Positions 1-8,435 of a stretch of 21,001 nucleotides of DNA are shown here, piece by piece (position 1 is the first letter of the stretch; every line of letters begins with the position of its first letter). The notes under the pieces are model-generated. The model was not told the DNA's origin, searched no databases, and was given only the letters and a program-made list of their open reading frames with translations. A program made the translations under genes and the position numbers. Origin of the DNA: Ruminiclostridium sp. (GTDB taxonomy: Bacteria; Bacillota; Clostridia; DSM-8532); contig DOHN01000097.1 in assembly GCA_003535195.1 (NCBI GenBank), positions 6,177 through 27,177 on the forward strand, written 5' to 3'.

Positions 1-6
1 CCGAAT

Positions 7-25
7 AAAATCCCGGACGGATTTT
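7..25 (-). terminator. Probable terminator of the cysK transcript
   Basis: Perfect 7-bp inverted repeat AAAATCC/GGATTTT around a 5-base loop, 43 bases past the cysK stop. Read on the minus strand the 3' arm runs into TTTTATT, as in an intrinsic terminator. The stem is AT-rich and symmetric, so it could also work on the plus strand for a gene to the left. A weaker stem (TGAGG/CCTCA, about 28-47) lies between it and cysK. No gene can be assigned in bases 1-67. Confidence 0.5.
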
Positions 26-67
26 CCTGAGGGCGTACGAAACCTCACTCAGCGCCTGAACTAGACA

Positions 68-997
68 CTATTCACTGAACAAGTCCGTTGAAAGATAGCG
101 GTCGCCGGTATCGGGCAGAATGACCACAATATTCTTTCCCTTATTTTCAGGCCTCTTGGCCAGAACAGTGGCGGCATGGATAGCGGCGCCGCTGGATACG
201 CCTACAAGAAGGCCCTCTGTTTTTGCAATTTTTCTGGAAGCCGCATAAGCTTCTTCGTTCTTAACCGTTATGATTTCATCAAGAATATCCCGATTCAAAA
301 CCTCCGGGATGAATCCTGCCCCGATTCCCTGAATCTTGTGGGGGCCTTTTTCCCCGCCCGACAGAACCGGAGAATCAAAGGGTTCCACTGCCACAACCTG
401 AAAGCCGGGTTTTCTGGCTTTTAAAACTTCACCGATGCCGGTAATCGTTCCGCCGGTGCCAACGCCTGCCACCAGAATATCAGCCTGTCCATCGGTATCT
501 TTCCAGATTTCTTCGGCTGTCGTTTTACGGTGGATTTCGGGATTGGACGGGTTATTGAACTGCTGCGGAATAAATGAATTAGGGGTCTGCGCGGCAAGTT
601 CTTCCGCTTTCCTGATAGCGCCGGGCATTCCGTCGGGTCCCGGTGTTAAAACCAGCTCAGCCCCCAATGCCTTCATCAGGTTTCTTCTTTCAACACTGAA
701 GGTCTCCGGAAGTGTAATAATCAGCCTGTAGCCCTTGGCAGCGGCCACAAAGGAAAGGGCTATTCCTGTATTGCCGCTGGTGGGCTCGATAATGACCGTA
801 TCCTTATTGATGAGTCCCTTATCCTCAGCATCTTTTATCATGGCATATCCGATTCTGTCCTTGACACTGCCCAAAGGATTGAAATATTCAATTTTACCAA
901 GGACTTTTGCAGCAAGGTCTTCTGTTTTCTCGTAGTTCGAAAGCTCCATCAGAGGTGTATTGCCAATGAGTTCGGTTAGATTCTTTGCAATTTTCAT
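68..997 (-). CDS. cysK: Cysteine synthase A (O-acetylserine sulfhydrylase)
   Basis: PLP enzyme that joins O-acetylserine and sulfide to give cysteine; cytosolic. The 309-residue length is normal for the family. Visible motifs: NPLGSVKDR with the PLP lysine at about K46, the substrate loop TSGNTG at 73-78, the phosphate-binding GTGGT at 180-184, and GVSSGAA with the cofactor serine near 269. An in-frame ATG 18 bases upstream (1015) is rejected because the GGAGG box (1005-1009) lies between the two ATGs and fits only the start at 997. The gene has its own TTGACA/TATAAT promoter and ends a run cymR-metY-mnmA-cysK on one strand. In Bacillus subtilis CysK is also the co-repressor partner of CymR, and a CymR-like gene lies 2.6 kb upstream. 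Cystathionine beta-synthase-like enzymes share the fold but are less likely. Confidence 0.95.
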   Translation of the reverse strand: MKIAKNLTELIGNTPLMELSNYEKTEDLAAKVLGKIEYFNPLGSVKDRIGYAMIKDAEDKGLINKDTVIIEPTSGNTGIALSFVAAAKGYRLIITLPETFSVERRNLMKALGAELVLTPGPDGMPGAIRKAEELAAQTPNSFIPQQFNNPSNPEIHRKTTAEEIWKDTDGQADILVAGVGTGGTITGIGEVLKARKPGFQVVAVEPFDSPVLSGGEKGPHKIQGIGAGFIPEVLNRDILDEIITVKNEEAYAASRKIAKTEGLLVGVSSGAAIHAATVLAKRPENKGKNIVVILPDTGDRYLSTDLFSE

Positions 998-1058
998 GAT
1001 ATAACCTCCATTCATAAAATTCTATTACCTATAATTCTTATCGATTTAGTATGATTTA

Positions 1059-1087
1059 ATTATATGCAGATTTTATGTCCATGTCAA
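1059..1087 (-). promoter_or_regulatory. Sigma-A promoter of cysK
   Basis: On the minus strand TTGACA (1082-1087), a 17-base spacer and TATAAT (1059-1064) match the consensus at every position. It lies in the mnmA-cysK gap, so cysK can be transcribed apart from the upstream genes. The leader carries TATAGGTAATA (1023-1033), which resembles a sequence in the cymR leader (see findings). Confidence 0.85.
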
Positions 1088-1115
1088 GAGTTTAATTACA
1101 ATAATTCTAACCGGC

Positions 1116-2231
1116 TTACTTGGTATTGTTTCCTTCATGGTCTGTGCTCTTTATGACTCCTCCGCCCATCACGTAATCGCCAAGATACAGGACCACCGAT
1201 TGACCCGGCGCCACAAAAGGCTGGGGCTTTTCAAAAACAATCCGGGCCCTGTTCCCTTCTAAAGGAATAACTTTCGCCGGAACCTCCTGCTGGGAATAGC
1301 GGGTCCTTGCAAGAACCTTCATATCCGGTTCGGGTTTTTCACAAACAATATAGTTCATATCAGCGGCCAGAAGGCTTGTCACCATAGCCTCTTCCTTTAA
1401 GCCCAGAGTCACCGTATTTGCGGCGCTGTCTTTCCCGATCACGTACCTCGGTTCCGGAAAGCTCATGCCCAGACCCTTTCGCTGGCCAATGGTATAATGG
1501 ATCATGCCCTTGTTCTTGCCCAGCACATGCCCCTGGGCGTCTATATAGGTGCCTTCGGGTATATCGATGCCCCTGTATTCACGGATAAAATCCACATAGC
1601 TGCCGTTTTGAACGAAGCAGATGTCCTGACTGTCCGGTTTTCTCGCATTGACAAGTCCCTTGCGGCCGGCAATTTCCCGGACCTCGGTCTTTTTATAATC
1701 ACCGAGGGGCAGCAAAAGTCTTTTTAGCTGCTCCTGATGGAGCATATAAAGAACATAGCTTTGATCTTTAGAGATATCCACTGCTTTTTTAAGCAGATGC
1801 CGCCCTGATTTATGATCATGGGTAACCTGCGCATAATGCCCTGTTGCAATATAATCCATGCCCAAGGCAATGGCCTTTTGAAGCATGGCATGAAATTTCA
1901 GATATTGATTGCAGGCAATACAAGGATTGGGAGTCTCCCCGACTAAATAGGAATCGGCAAAGTAATCCACCACTTTTTCCCGAAAAAGATCCTTCATGTT
2001 CAGGACATAGAAAGGAATGCCCAGCTTAAAGGCCGAATCCCTTGCATCCTCGACATCCTCCAGGGAGCAACAGGTCCTTGTCTGCCTATCGCATGTGCTC
2101 ACACCATCCCAGAGCTTTAAGGTAGCTCCGTAAACCTCATATCCCTGTTCTAAAAGTATGGAGGCAGCCGTGCTGGAATCCACTCCGCCGCTCATACCGA
2201 CCAGGACTTTCTTTTTTACCGTATTTTCCAT
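1116..2231 (-). CDS. mnmA: tRNA-specific 2-thiouridylase MnmA
   Basis: Thiolates U34 of tRNA-Lys, -Glu and -Gln using ATP and persulfide sulfur from a cysteine desulfurase. The 371-residue protein shows the PP-loop SGGVDS at 14-19, the catalytic NPCIACN (Cys104, Cys107), and the second catalytic cysteine in DICFVQNG (Cys205), followed by the C-terminal beta-barrel typical of the family. The start lies 17 bases after the metY stop with only a weak AAGTG-like ribosome site, suggesting translation coupled to metY. In many Firmicutes mnmA sits beside a cysteine desulfurase gene (iscS or yrvO). Here that position is taken by metY and cysK, and no desulfurase is present in the window, so the sulfur donor must be encoded elsewhere. 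Confidence 0.95.
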   Translation of the reverse strand: MENTVKKKVLVGMSGGVDSSTAASILLEQGYEVYGATLKLWDGVSTCDRQTRTCCSLEDVEDARDSAFKLGIPFYVLNMKDLFREKVVDYFADSYLVGETPNPCIACNQYLKFHAMLQKAIALGMDYIATGHYAQVTHDHKSGRHLLKKAVDISKDQSYVLYMLHQEQLKRLLLPLGDYKKTEVREIAGRKGLVNARKPDSQDICFVQNGSYVDFIREYRGIDIPEGTYIDAQGHVLGKNKGMIHYTIGQRKGLGMSFPEPRYVIGKDSAANTVTLGLKEEAMVTSLLAADMNYIVCEKPEPDMKVLARTRYSQQEVPAKVIPLEGNRARIVFEKPQPFVAPGQSVVLYLGDYVMGGGVIKSTDHEGNNTK

Positions 2232-2248
2232 ATTGATAGATACACTTT

Positions 2249-3568
<1,320 letters not shown>

Positions 3569-3598
3569 TCATTTTTATAGGTTGCATGATTAAAATAC

Positions 3599-4045
3599 TT
3601 ATATATAATACATAATGGATTCGGCGCCATTGATGCGTTTGTAATAGGAAGCCAGGTCTTCCAGAGTAATAGAATCTACAATATCATTAATACAGCTGTC
3701 CATTTTATCCCACACCTGGGTCTTAAGGCAATATTGTATGCTCTTTTCGCCAATATTCTGTGTGTCCGTTTTATCTACCACCGACAGGTCCCCTTCCAGG
3801 ACCCTTAAGACTGCGCCAACTTGGATGGCCGAAGGCTTCTGGGCCATAATATATCCCCCCTGGGCGCCTTTTACGCTTTTAATAAGGCCCGCTTTTCTGA
3901 GGCTGGCAAAAACCTGCTCAAGGTAATTTACCGATATATTTTGGCGTTCTGCGACACTGCTTAAAGGTACATGGTCGCCATTGGAATGAACGGCTATATC
4001 CACCATGGCTCTTAATCCATAGCGGCCCTTTGTCGAAATTTTCAT
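3599..4045 (-). CDS. cymR: Rrf2-family regulator, CymR-like cysteine metabolism repressor
   Basis: 148 residues with a typical Rrf2 start (MKISTKGRYGLRAMVDIA), a winged helix at about 1-65 (SVNYLEQVFASLRKAGLIKSV is the recognition helix and wing) and the C-terminal LEDLASYYKR. IscR-type [2Fe-2S] regulators carry three spaced cysteines. This protein has only two, at about 105 and 117, which argues for the cluster-free CymR type. It ends -MYYI; a C-terminal isoleucine is what serine acetyltransferase inserts into the CysK active site, and CymR of B. subtilis works as a complex with CysK. Heading a metY-mnmA-cysK run fits a sulfur role. The ribosome site GGAGGAG is strong. A palindrome overlies the promoter start region, consistent with autorepression. 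The name is inferred from family and context. Confidence 0.8.
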   Translation of the reverse strand: MKISTKGRYGLRAMVDIAVHSNGDHVPLSSVAERQNISVNYLEQVFASLRKAGLIKSVKGAQGGYIMAQKPSAIQVGAVLRVLEGDLSVVDKTDTQNIGEKSIQYCLKTQVWDKMDSCINDIVDSITLEDLASYYKRINGAESIMYYI

Positions 4046-4082
4046 ATAAGCTCCTCCGGTATTAGTAGTATTCCTATATGCT

Positions 4083-4118
4083 TACTTAAGTATATACCCC
4101 AGTAAGGAGAGCGGTCAA
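4083..4118 (-). promoter_or_regulatory. Promoter and candidate operator of cymR
   Basis: Minus-strand TTGACC (4113-4118), 16-base spacer, TATATA (4091-4096). A perfect 10-bp palindrome TACTTAAGTA (4083-4092) overlaps the end of the -10 and the expected transcription start, the usual place for a repressor site. Further down the leader is TATAGGAATA (4069-4078). Confidence 0.6.
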
Positions 4119-4128
4119 ACTGAAAAGC

Positions 4129-4147
4129 AGCCGGAAATAAGCCGGCT
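4129..4147 (-). terminator. Weak terminator of tcdA
   Basis: Stem AGCCGG/CCGGCT with a 7-base loop directly after the tcdA stop, followed on the minus strand by GCTTTTC. The 6-bp stem and short T run suggest modest efficiency. It sits just upstream of the cymR promoter. Confidence 0.5.
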
Positions 4148-4149
4148 CT

Positions 4150-4917
4150 TTATCTGGTCTTATTATACCCAATGAGGTCCTTCACAACCTCACCGGCAAT
4201 GATGAGACCTGCGGCCGGCGGAACGAAGGCAATACTCCCGGGGATCTGATTTTTGACGGTACAGGTCCGCTTTGTTCCTTTCGGGCAAATGCAATGCTGG
4301 GCGCAGCTATTCTCTTCGCTTTCGCTGGGCTTTATGGGGGACTCGGTTGAATAGACTACCTTCAGCGAATCAATTCCCCTTTCCCGGAGTTCTTTGCGCA
4401 TAACCCTGGCCAATGGGTCCACACTGGTTTTATAGATATCAGTCACTTCAAAACGGGTGGGATCAAGCTTATTGCCGGCCCCCATGCAGCTGATGATGGG
4501 GATTCCGCGTTTTTTAGCCTGAACGGCCAGATCCACCTTGGCTGTTACGGTGTCAATGGCATCAACCATATAGTCATAATCGCCGGAAATAATCTCATTG
4601 GCACATTCGGGCAGATAAAAGCGCTGAATTGCCTGAACTTCCGCTTTGGGGTTGATATCCAGGATTCTTTCTTTCATGACTTCCACTTTAGGTCTGCCCA
4701 CTGTTTTTCGTGTGGCCTGAAGCTGCCTGTTGATATTGGTCAGGCAAATCAGATCATCATCTATTAATACAAAATGCCCCACTCCGGACCGGACCAGACC
4801 TTCCGCAACATAGGAGCCGACTCCGCCAATTCCGAATATGGCAACTGTACTTTTTTTCAGCATTTCAAGGGCCTCTTTCCCGATGAGAAGCTCGGTTCTT
4901 GAAAACTCATGAAGCAT
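4150..4917 (-). CDS. tcdA: tRNA threonylcarbamoyladenosine dehydratase (ThiF/E1-like)
   Basis: Converts t6A37 of ANN-decoding tRNAs to the cyclic form ct6A with ATP. The 255-residue protein has the E1-like Rossmann motif GIGGVGS (29-35), the acidic LIDDD after beta-2, NINRQ (61-65) and SCMGAGNKLDPT (143-154), with the C-terminal PGSIAFVPPAAGL block (226-238) characteristic of the TcdA/YgdL branch rather than ThiF or MoeB. A stretch with four cysteines (205, 209, 211, 219) precedes that block and might bind a metal. The ribosome site AGAGGAAG is good. It has its own promoter and is divergent from hppA. A generic HesA/MoeB/ThiF role is the alternative. Confidence 0.88.
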   Translation of the reverse strand: MLHEFSRTELLIGKEALEMLKKSTVAIFGIGGVGSYVAEGLVRSGVGHFVLIDDDLICLTNINRQLQATRKTVGRPKVEVMKERILDINPKAEVQAIQRFYLPECANEIISGDYDYMVDAIDTVTAKVDLAVQAKKRGIPIISCMGAGNKLDPTRFEVTDIYKTSVDPLARVMRKELRERGIDSLKVVYSTESPIKPSESEENSCAQHCICPKGTKRTCTVKNQIPGSIAFVPPAAGLIIAGEVVKDLIGYNKTR

Positions 4918-4949
4918 ATATCTTCCTCTTTCTATCTGGATTTCTTCTT

Positions 4950-4978
4950 ATTATGTTGCAATTCCACAAAAGAATCAA
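4950..4978 (-). promoter_or_regulatory. Promoter of tcdA
   Basis: TTGATT (4973-4978), 17-base spacer, CATAAT (4950-4955) on the minus strand. A perfect palindrome AACTTAAGTT (4977-4986) touches the -35 and shares the ACTTAAGT core with the palindrome at the cymR promoter. Confidence 0.6.
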
Positions 4979-5114
4979 CTTAAGTTTTACAGGGACAGAT
5001 AAACCACAGGGTTGGAAACATGGGCAAACCGTATATGATATATTTGGCGTTCGCAACTGCGGTAATATGGAATTTTTTTAAATGCTAATTTGTACACTTT
5101 GTAGAAAAAATCGA

Positions 5115-5143
5115 TTGATAACTCCTTTTCATTGTAGTAATAT
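5115..5143 (+). promoter_or_regulatory. Promoter of hppA
   Basis: TTGATA (5115-5120), 17-base spacer, TAATAT (5138-5143), giving a leader of roughly 55 bases before a GGGGG ribosome site (5191-5195). No riboswitch fits in that leader. The stretch 4987-5114 between this promoter and that of tcdA has no gene; it contains a repeated ACAGGG...AAACC pattern and small hairpins, discussed in findings. Confidence 0.65.
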
Positions 5144-5204
5144 AGATAGGAAAATGCCAAAATTTCAATATAGTCGAACGATCAAGCTAAGGGGGTCTAA
5201 TAAA

Positions 5205-7286
5205 ATGCAAATTTCTACTCAAATGATTCAAGTTTTTGCAATTCTAGTCTCTGCACTGGCCCTGGGTGTTGCTTTCTGGTTGTACACCTGGGTGAAATCT
5301 CAACCCTCATCAAATGCACGCATAGCCGAAATCGGTGAATACATTCGTGAGGGCGCCAATACATTTTTGAGGCGCGAGTACACGGTTCTTGCCAAATTCA
5401 CCTTGATAGCCGCTGCAGTGTTCCTGGTTCTCCTTCCCCATCCCATCTGGAAGGGAAATGTAATGGCTAATGTTTCAATGGCTATCTCCTACATCTTTGG
5501 TACAGTTTTATCTGCTCTCGCCGGAAAAATCGGTATTCAGGTCGCAACCATTGCCAATGTAAAAGCCGCAGAGGCCGCTCAAAAAGGCGTTAAGCCATCC
5601 TTCATGGCAGGCTTCCGCGGCGGTGCCGTAATGGGCATGGCCGTTGTAGGAACCAGTCTTCTTGGCGTTGTATTGGTGTTAATGCTTACAGGTGACGCCA
5701 GTTCCGTGCTTGGATTTAGCTTCGGTGCCAGCTCTCTTGCACTTTTTGCAAAAGCAGGCGGCGGTATTTTCACAAAAACCGCTGACGTCAGCGCTGACCT
5801 CGTAGGTAAAGTCGATATGGGCATGGAAGAAGACGATCCCAGAAATCCTGCTGTTATCGCCGATAACGTTGGTGATAACGTTGGTGACGTTGCCGGTATG
5901 GGCGCTGACCTTTTTGACTCCAATGTTGCAGCCATGTCTGCCGCGCTTGTTATGGCTACCTCTTTAGGCGGATTAGCCGGAATGAATGTTATTATGGTAT
6001 TTGCTTATGCCGCTCTTGGGCTCTTGGCTTCCATTATAGGTGTTGCCACAGCCCGCATCGGTAAACACGGCGATCCCAACAAAGCATTAAACAGTTCCAC
6101 CTATGTAACTACTGCGGTTTATGCAGCGCTCACCGCTCTTGCCACCGCACTGTTTAATTTTGAATGGCGTATTTGGGGTGCTACAGCAGTAGGCCTTTTG
6201 GTAGGTACAGTCATCGGTATCACTTCCGATTACTTCACCAATGATAATAAACCGCCCGTTCAGTACTGTGCTGAATCGTCGAAGTCCGGACCTGCCTTCA
6301 CTATTCTGACAGGCTTCTCCTATGGTCTTCTCAGTTCTCTCCCGGCTCTGATCGGTATTGCGGTAACCGCTTTGGTATCATACTACATCTGTGCACCCCT
6401 CGGTGCGGGATATGGAATGTTCGGCATCTCCATGTCGGCTCTCGGAATGCTGGCCATTGTTGGTATGATTATTTCCAATGACGCTTATGGTCCCATTGTT
6501 GATAATGCCCGCGGCCTTGCAGAAATGGGCGGTCTGGGCGAAAATGTCATTGCTATCACAGACGAACTGGACTCTGCCGGAAATACTGTAAAAGCCGTTA
6601 CAAAGGGCTTTTCCATCAGTGCTGCCGGGCTGACCGTTATTGCCCTTCTGGGTGCATTTGCAAGCGAGGTCAATACCGCGGCTGCCGAGCTGAACCTTCC
6701 AGGTATTGAGCATTTTGATATAATGAATCCTACCGTATTCTTCGGACTGATTGTCGGTGTTGCTATTCCTGCAGTTTTCTCAGCAATGCTGATGTTGGGC
6801 GTGGATAGAAATGCCCAGAGAATGGTTAGTGAAATCCATCGTCAGTTTGACACCATTCCCGGACTGAAAGAGGGCCGCGAAGGTGTTAAGCCGGACTATG
6901 ACAAATGTATTGATATCGCTACTACAGGTTCTATCAAAGAACTTATCCCAGCAGGTGTCGTAGCGATCTTCTCCACTGTTATTGTCGGTTTTGTCGGTGG
7001 TGTTAATGCCATCGGCGGTTTCTTAACCGGTAATATTGCATCGGGTCTGCTGCTTGCTCTATTAATGTCCAATGCAGGCGGGCTTTGGGACAATGCCAAA
7101 AAGTATGTGGAAGCCGGAAATTGCGGCGGCAAAGGCTCAGTGGCCCACAAAGCAGCCGTTGTTGGTGATACGGTCGGCGATCCCTTCAAGGACACTGCCG
7201 GTCCTTCCATAAACACACAGATTACTGTTGTTTCCCTTGTTTCCTCACTTTTATCAACACTGTTCCTTCAGTTCTCCATCTTTTAA
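5205..7286 (+). CDS. hppA: Membrane-bound proton-translocating pyrophosphatase, K+-independent type
   Basis: Polytopic membrane ion pump that hydrolyses cytosolic pyrophosphate and moves ions (probably H+) across the membrane. From the ATG at 5205 it has 693 residues, normal for the family. An in-frame upstream extension of 41 codons is rejected: it crosses the promoter and lacks the hydrophobic first helix that starts right after MQISTQM, and AAGGGGG precedes 5205. Visible: EGANTFLRREY near 49-59, the pyrophosphate-binding region 194-228 (DVSADLVGK, EEDDPRNPA, DNVGDNVGD) and GDTVGDPFKDTAGPS near the C terminus. The segment GNTVKAVTKG has Lys at about 463 and Thr at 466, the K+-independent signature; K+-dependent enzymes have Ala there. 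The usual Glu of the D-x7-K-x-E motif is Asp (204). Proton specificity is inferred from subfamily. Confidence 0.95.
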   Translation: MQISTQMIQVFAILVSALALGVAFWLYTWVKSQPSSNARIAEIGEYIREGANTFLRREYTVLAKFTLIAAAVFLVLLPHPIWKGNVMANVSMAISYIFGTVLSALAGKIGIQVATIANVKAAEAAQKGVKPSFMAGFRGGAVMGMAVVGTSLLGVVLVLMLTGDASSVLGFSFGASSLALFAKAGGGIFTKTADVSADLVGKVDMGMEEDDPRNPAVIADNVGDNVGDVAGMGADLFDSNVAAMSAALVMATSLGGLAGMNVIMVFAYAALGLLASIIGVATARIGKHGDPNKALNSSTYVTTAVYAALTALATALFNFEWRIWGATAVGLLVGTVIGITSDYFTNDNKPPVQYCAESSKSGPAFTILTGFSYGLLSSLPALIGIAVTALVSYYICAPLGAGYGMFGISMSALGMLAIVGMIISNDAYGPIVDNARGLAEMGGLGENVIAITDELDSAGNTVKAVTKGFSISAAGLTVIALLGAFASEVNTAAAELNLPGIEHFDIMNPTVFFGLIVGVAIPAVFSAMLMLGVDRNAQRMVSEIHRQFDTIPGLKEGREGVKPDYDKCIDIATTGSIKELIPAGVVAIFSTVIVGFVGGVNAIGGFLTGNIASGLLLALLMSNAGGLWDNAKKYVEAGNCGGKGSVAHKAAVVGDTVGDPFKDTAGPSINTQITVVSLVSSLLSTLFLQFSIF

Positions 7287-7312
7287 AAACCTTTGAAATT
7301 TGGCATTCTCAA

Positions 7313-7346
7313 AGAAGGCTTTCCGTTTTGGAAGGCCTTCTTTTTA
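7313..7346 (+). terminator. Terminator of hppA (also serves folT side)
   Basis: 12-bp stem AGAAGGCTTTCC/GGAAGGCCTTCT (one G-U pair), 5-base loop, then TTTTT. It lies 27 bases after the hppA stop. On the minus strand it follows the folT stop with a shorter T run, so it may act in both directions between the convergent genes. Confidence 0.9.
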
Positions 7347-7360
7347 TCCCTGCCCCTCTT

Positions 7361-8167
7361 CTATTCTTCCGCTTTTTCTATTCTGCTTTTAATAAGACGG
7401 TCATATATGGACAGAAGAAATGCAACAATATAGCTCTGAATAACCATCATGAAAATTTCCTTCACCAGTCTTGGGAGCAGGAAGAGAAAGAAACCTATTT
7501 GGCCGAACTCGGGGAAGAACATCTGCAGAACCCAAGTATTTAAAACCGTCACGGTAAGGCTGCCCAAGCCAAAGGATAAAAGCACCTTTAAGTAATATTT
7601 ATTAATGGCGGCCTCAGGAAATTTCTTTTTTATCGCGTAATCAAGAACCAGCAGCAATAAGCCCATAGCCGATACCGCCACCATGCCTAATACAGCAAAA
7701 TCTTTATTTTTGCCGATTCCCTCAATAAATTCTGTCACAGGAGATTGGGGAAAGAATAGCGTATTGATATAATTAAAGATGCCAATAGCGCCTATAGCTA
7801 TAAAAATGATCCAAAGAGCACGCTGAATTTTGCCGGTATCCCCGTTTTTAAGGCCCTTCCACAAAAATCCCGCAATCACGCCTCCCAGGATCGCCGTAAG
7901 TGTCATTAAAGGAATATAAGCGCCGCCCTGGGGGTTGAGCAAATAACCAATAATATCTACTATAGCCGCTGAGATGCCGCCATAAAACGGGCCAAAGAGC
8001 AGGGCGGGCATTCTTGAAAAAATAGGTGCAAAACTGATTCTCATGCCAGGAGCCCCGAGCATATAGATCATGGTGCTGAAGTTTCTTAAAACCAGAGCAA
8101 GAGCGATAAATAATGCGGTCTGAACGATTCTTCTCGTAATCTGTGAATGGGATGATGTGTTTTTCAT
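7361..8167 (-). CDS. folT: ECF transporter S component, probable folate transporter FolT
   Basis: Integral membrane substrate-binding subunit of an energy-coupling-factor vitamin importer; it needs the shared EcfA/A'/T module, not in this window. 268 residues with about six hydrophobic segments. The first has the small-residue TALFIALALVL pattern used for contact with EcfT. The block LLFGPFYGG...DIIGYLLNPQGGAYIPLMTLTAIL (about 55-95) matches the folate-family S components. The ATG at 8167 has GGAAAGGAG in front. A longer in-frame reading to 8293 is rejected because it runs through a THF riboswitch. Its control by that riboswitch is the best evidence for folate as substrate. A C-terminal extension (roughly 170-268) is long for an S component, usually about 170-200 residues; the protein has extra hydrophobic segments there. 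Confidence 0.85.
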   Translation of the reverse strand: MKNTSSHSQITRRIVQTALFIALALVLRNFSTMIYMLGAPGMRISFAPIFSRMPALLFGPFYGGISAAIVDIIGYLLNPQGGAYIPLMTLTAILGGVIAGFLWKGLKNGDTGKIQRALWIIFIAIGAIGIFNYINTLFFPQSPVTEFIEGIGKNKDFAVLGMVAVSAMGLLLLVLDYAIKKKFPEAAINKYYLKVLLSFGLGSLTVTVLNTWVLQMFFPEFGQIGFFLFLLPRLVKEIFMMVIQSYIVAFLLSIYDRLIKSRIEKAEE

Positions 8168-8168
8168 T

Positions 8169-8226
8169 TTGTCTCCTTTCCTTGTTATCCAAGCTGCTAC
8201 TTCTTTAGAAAGAAGACAAGTAACAG
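8169..8226 (-). promoter_or_regulatory. Expression platform of the THF riboswitch (RBS sequestering switch)
   Basis: In the RNA, UUGUCUUCUUUC (8208-8219) can pair with GAAAGGAGACAA (8169-8180), which is the folT ribosome site: 12 pairs, one of them G-U. The competing fold pairs the aptamer's P1 3' strand CUGUUAC (8220-8226) with GUAGCAG (8194-8200) and UUCUUU with AAAGAA (8201-8214), which frees the ribosome site. The two folds exclude each other, so ligand-stabilised P1 should turn translation off. No U-run terminator is present. The pairing is read from sequence; the mechanism is inference. Confidence 0.75.
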
Positions 8227-8313
8227 TGGATGCAGTATTCGCACCGCGAGCCTTGGCTCTTCGTTTAGAGACTCTACTCCCATTCTCTAACACTTAACGC
8301 GCAAATACCTGTT
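8222..8313 (-). promoter_or_regulatory. Tetrahydrofolate (THF) riboswitch aptamer
   Basis: The minus-strand RNA carries conserved THF aptamer segments in order: UUUGCGCGUUAAGUGU, GAGAAUGGGAG, AAACGAAGAGCC, CUCGCGGUGCGAAUAC and CUGCAUCC. Helices can be traced: P1 AACAG/CUGUU, P2 GUAUUUGC/GCGAAUAC, P3 UUAGAGA/UCUCUAA, P4 GAGCC/GGCUC. The P3 loop (GGGAGUAG) and the 3' CUGCAUCC can form the family's pseudoknot with one bulged base. It sits between a consensus promoter and a folT-type gene, the typical context in Clostridia. Confidence 0.93.
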
Positions 8314-8344
8314 CTGCTTTTTAATATTTTATTGAACTTTTTTG

Positions 8345-8373
8345 ATTATACTCCACACGGATTTACCTGTCCA
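8345..8373 (-). promoter_or_regulatory. Promoter of the THF riboswitch-folT transcript
   Basis: TGGACA (8368-8373), 17-base spacer, TATAAT (8345-8350) on the minus strand; transcription should start near 8338, about 25 bases before aptamer helix P1. Confidence 0.8.
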
Positions 8374-8435
8374 TGTTTTTATTTTGACACCTTAATGACG
8401 AATTGAAGTTATGGCACAATAAACTGATTTCCTCT

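Noticed and set aside
998..1115. T-box or SAM riboswitch in the cysK leader, as often found for sulfur genes
   Set aside because: The leader is about 55 bases and has no specifier stem, no T-box sequence and no SAM aptamer motifs.
3599..4045. IscR-type iron-sulfur regulator
   Set aside because: Only two cysteines lie in the C-terminal half, not the three of the IscR cluster site; no isc genes are nearby.
4987..5080. c-di-GMP-I or fluoride riboswitch upstream of hppA
   Set aside because: Only a GGGCAAACC-like fragment is present; the second half of the c-di-GMP aptamer and the fluoride motif GGxGAUGG are missing, and a better promoter lies downstream.
4899..5204. Short plus-strand reading frames between tcdA and hppA, including a 41-codon extension of hppA
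   Set aside because: No ribosome site, no recognisable protein; the region holds two promoters, and AAGGGGG with the first membrane helix fix the start at 5205.
8168..8293. N-terminal extension of the folT product reading from an ATG at 8293
   Set aside because: The stretch is a THF riboswitch with its expression platform; the ATG at 8167 has a strong ribosome site.
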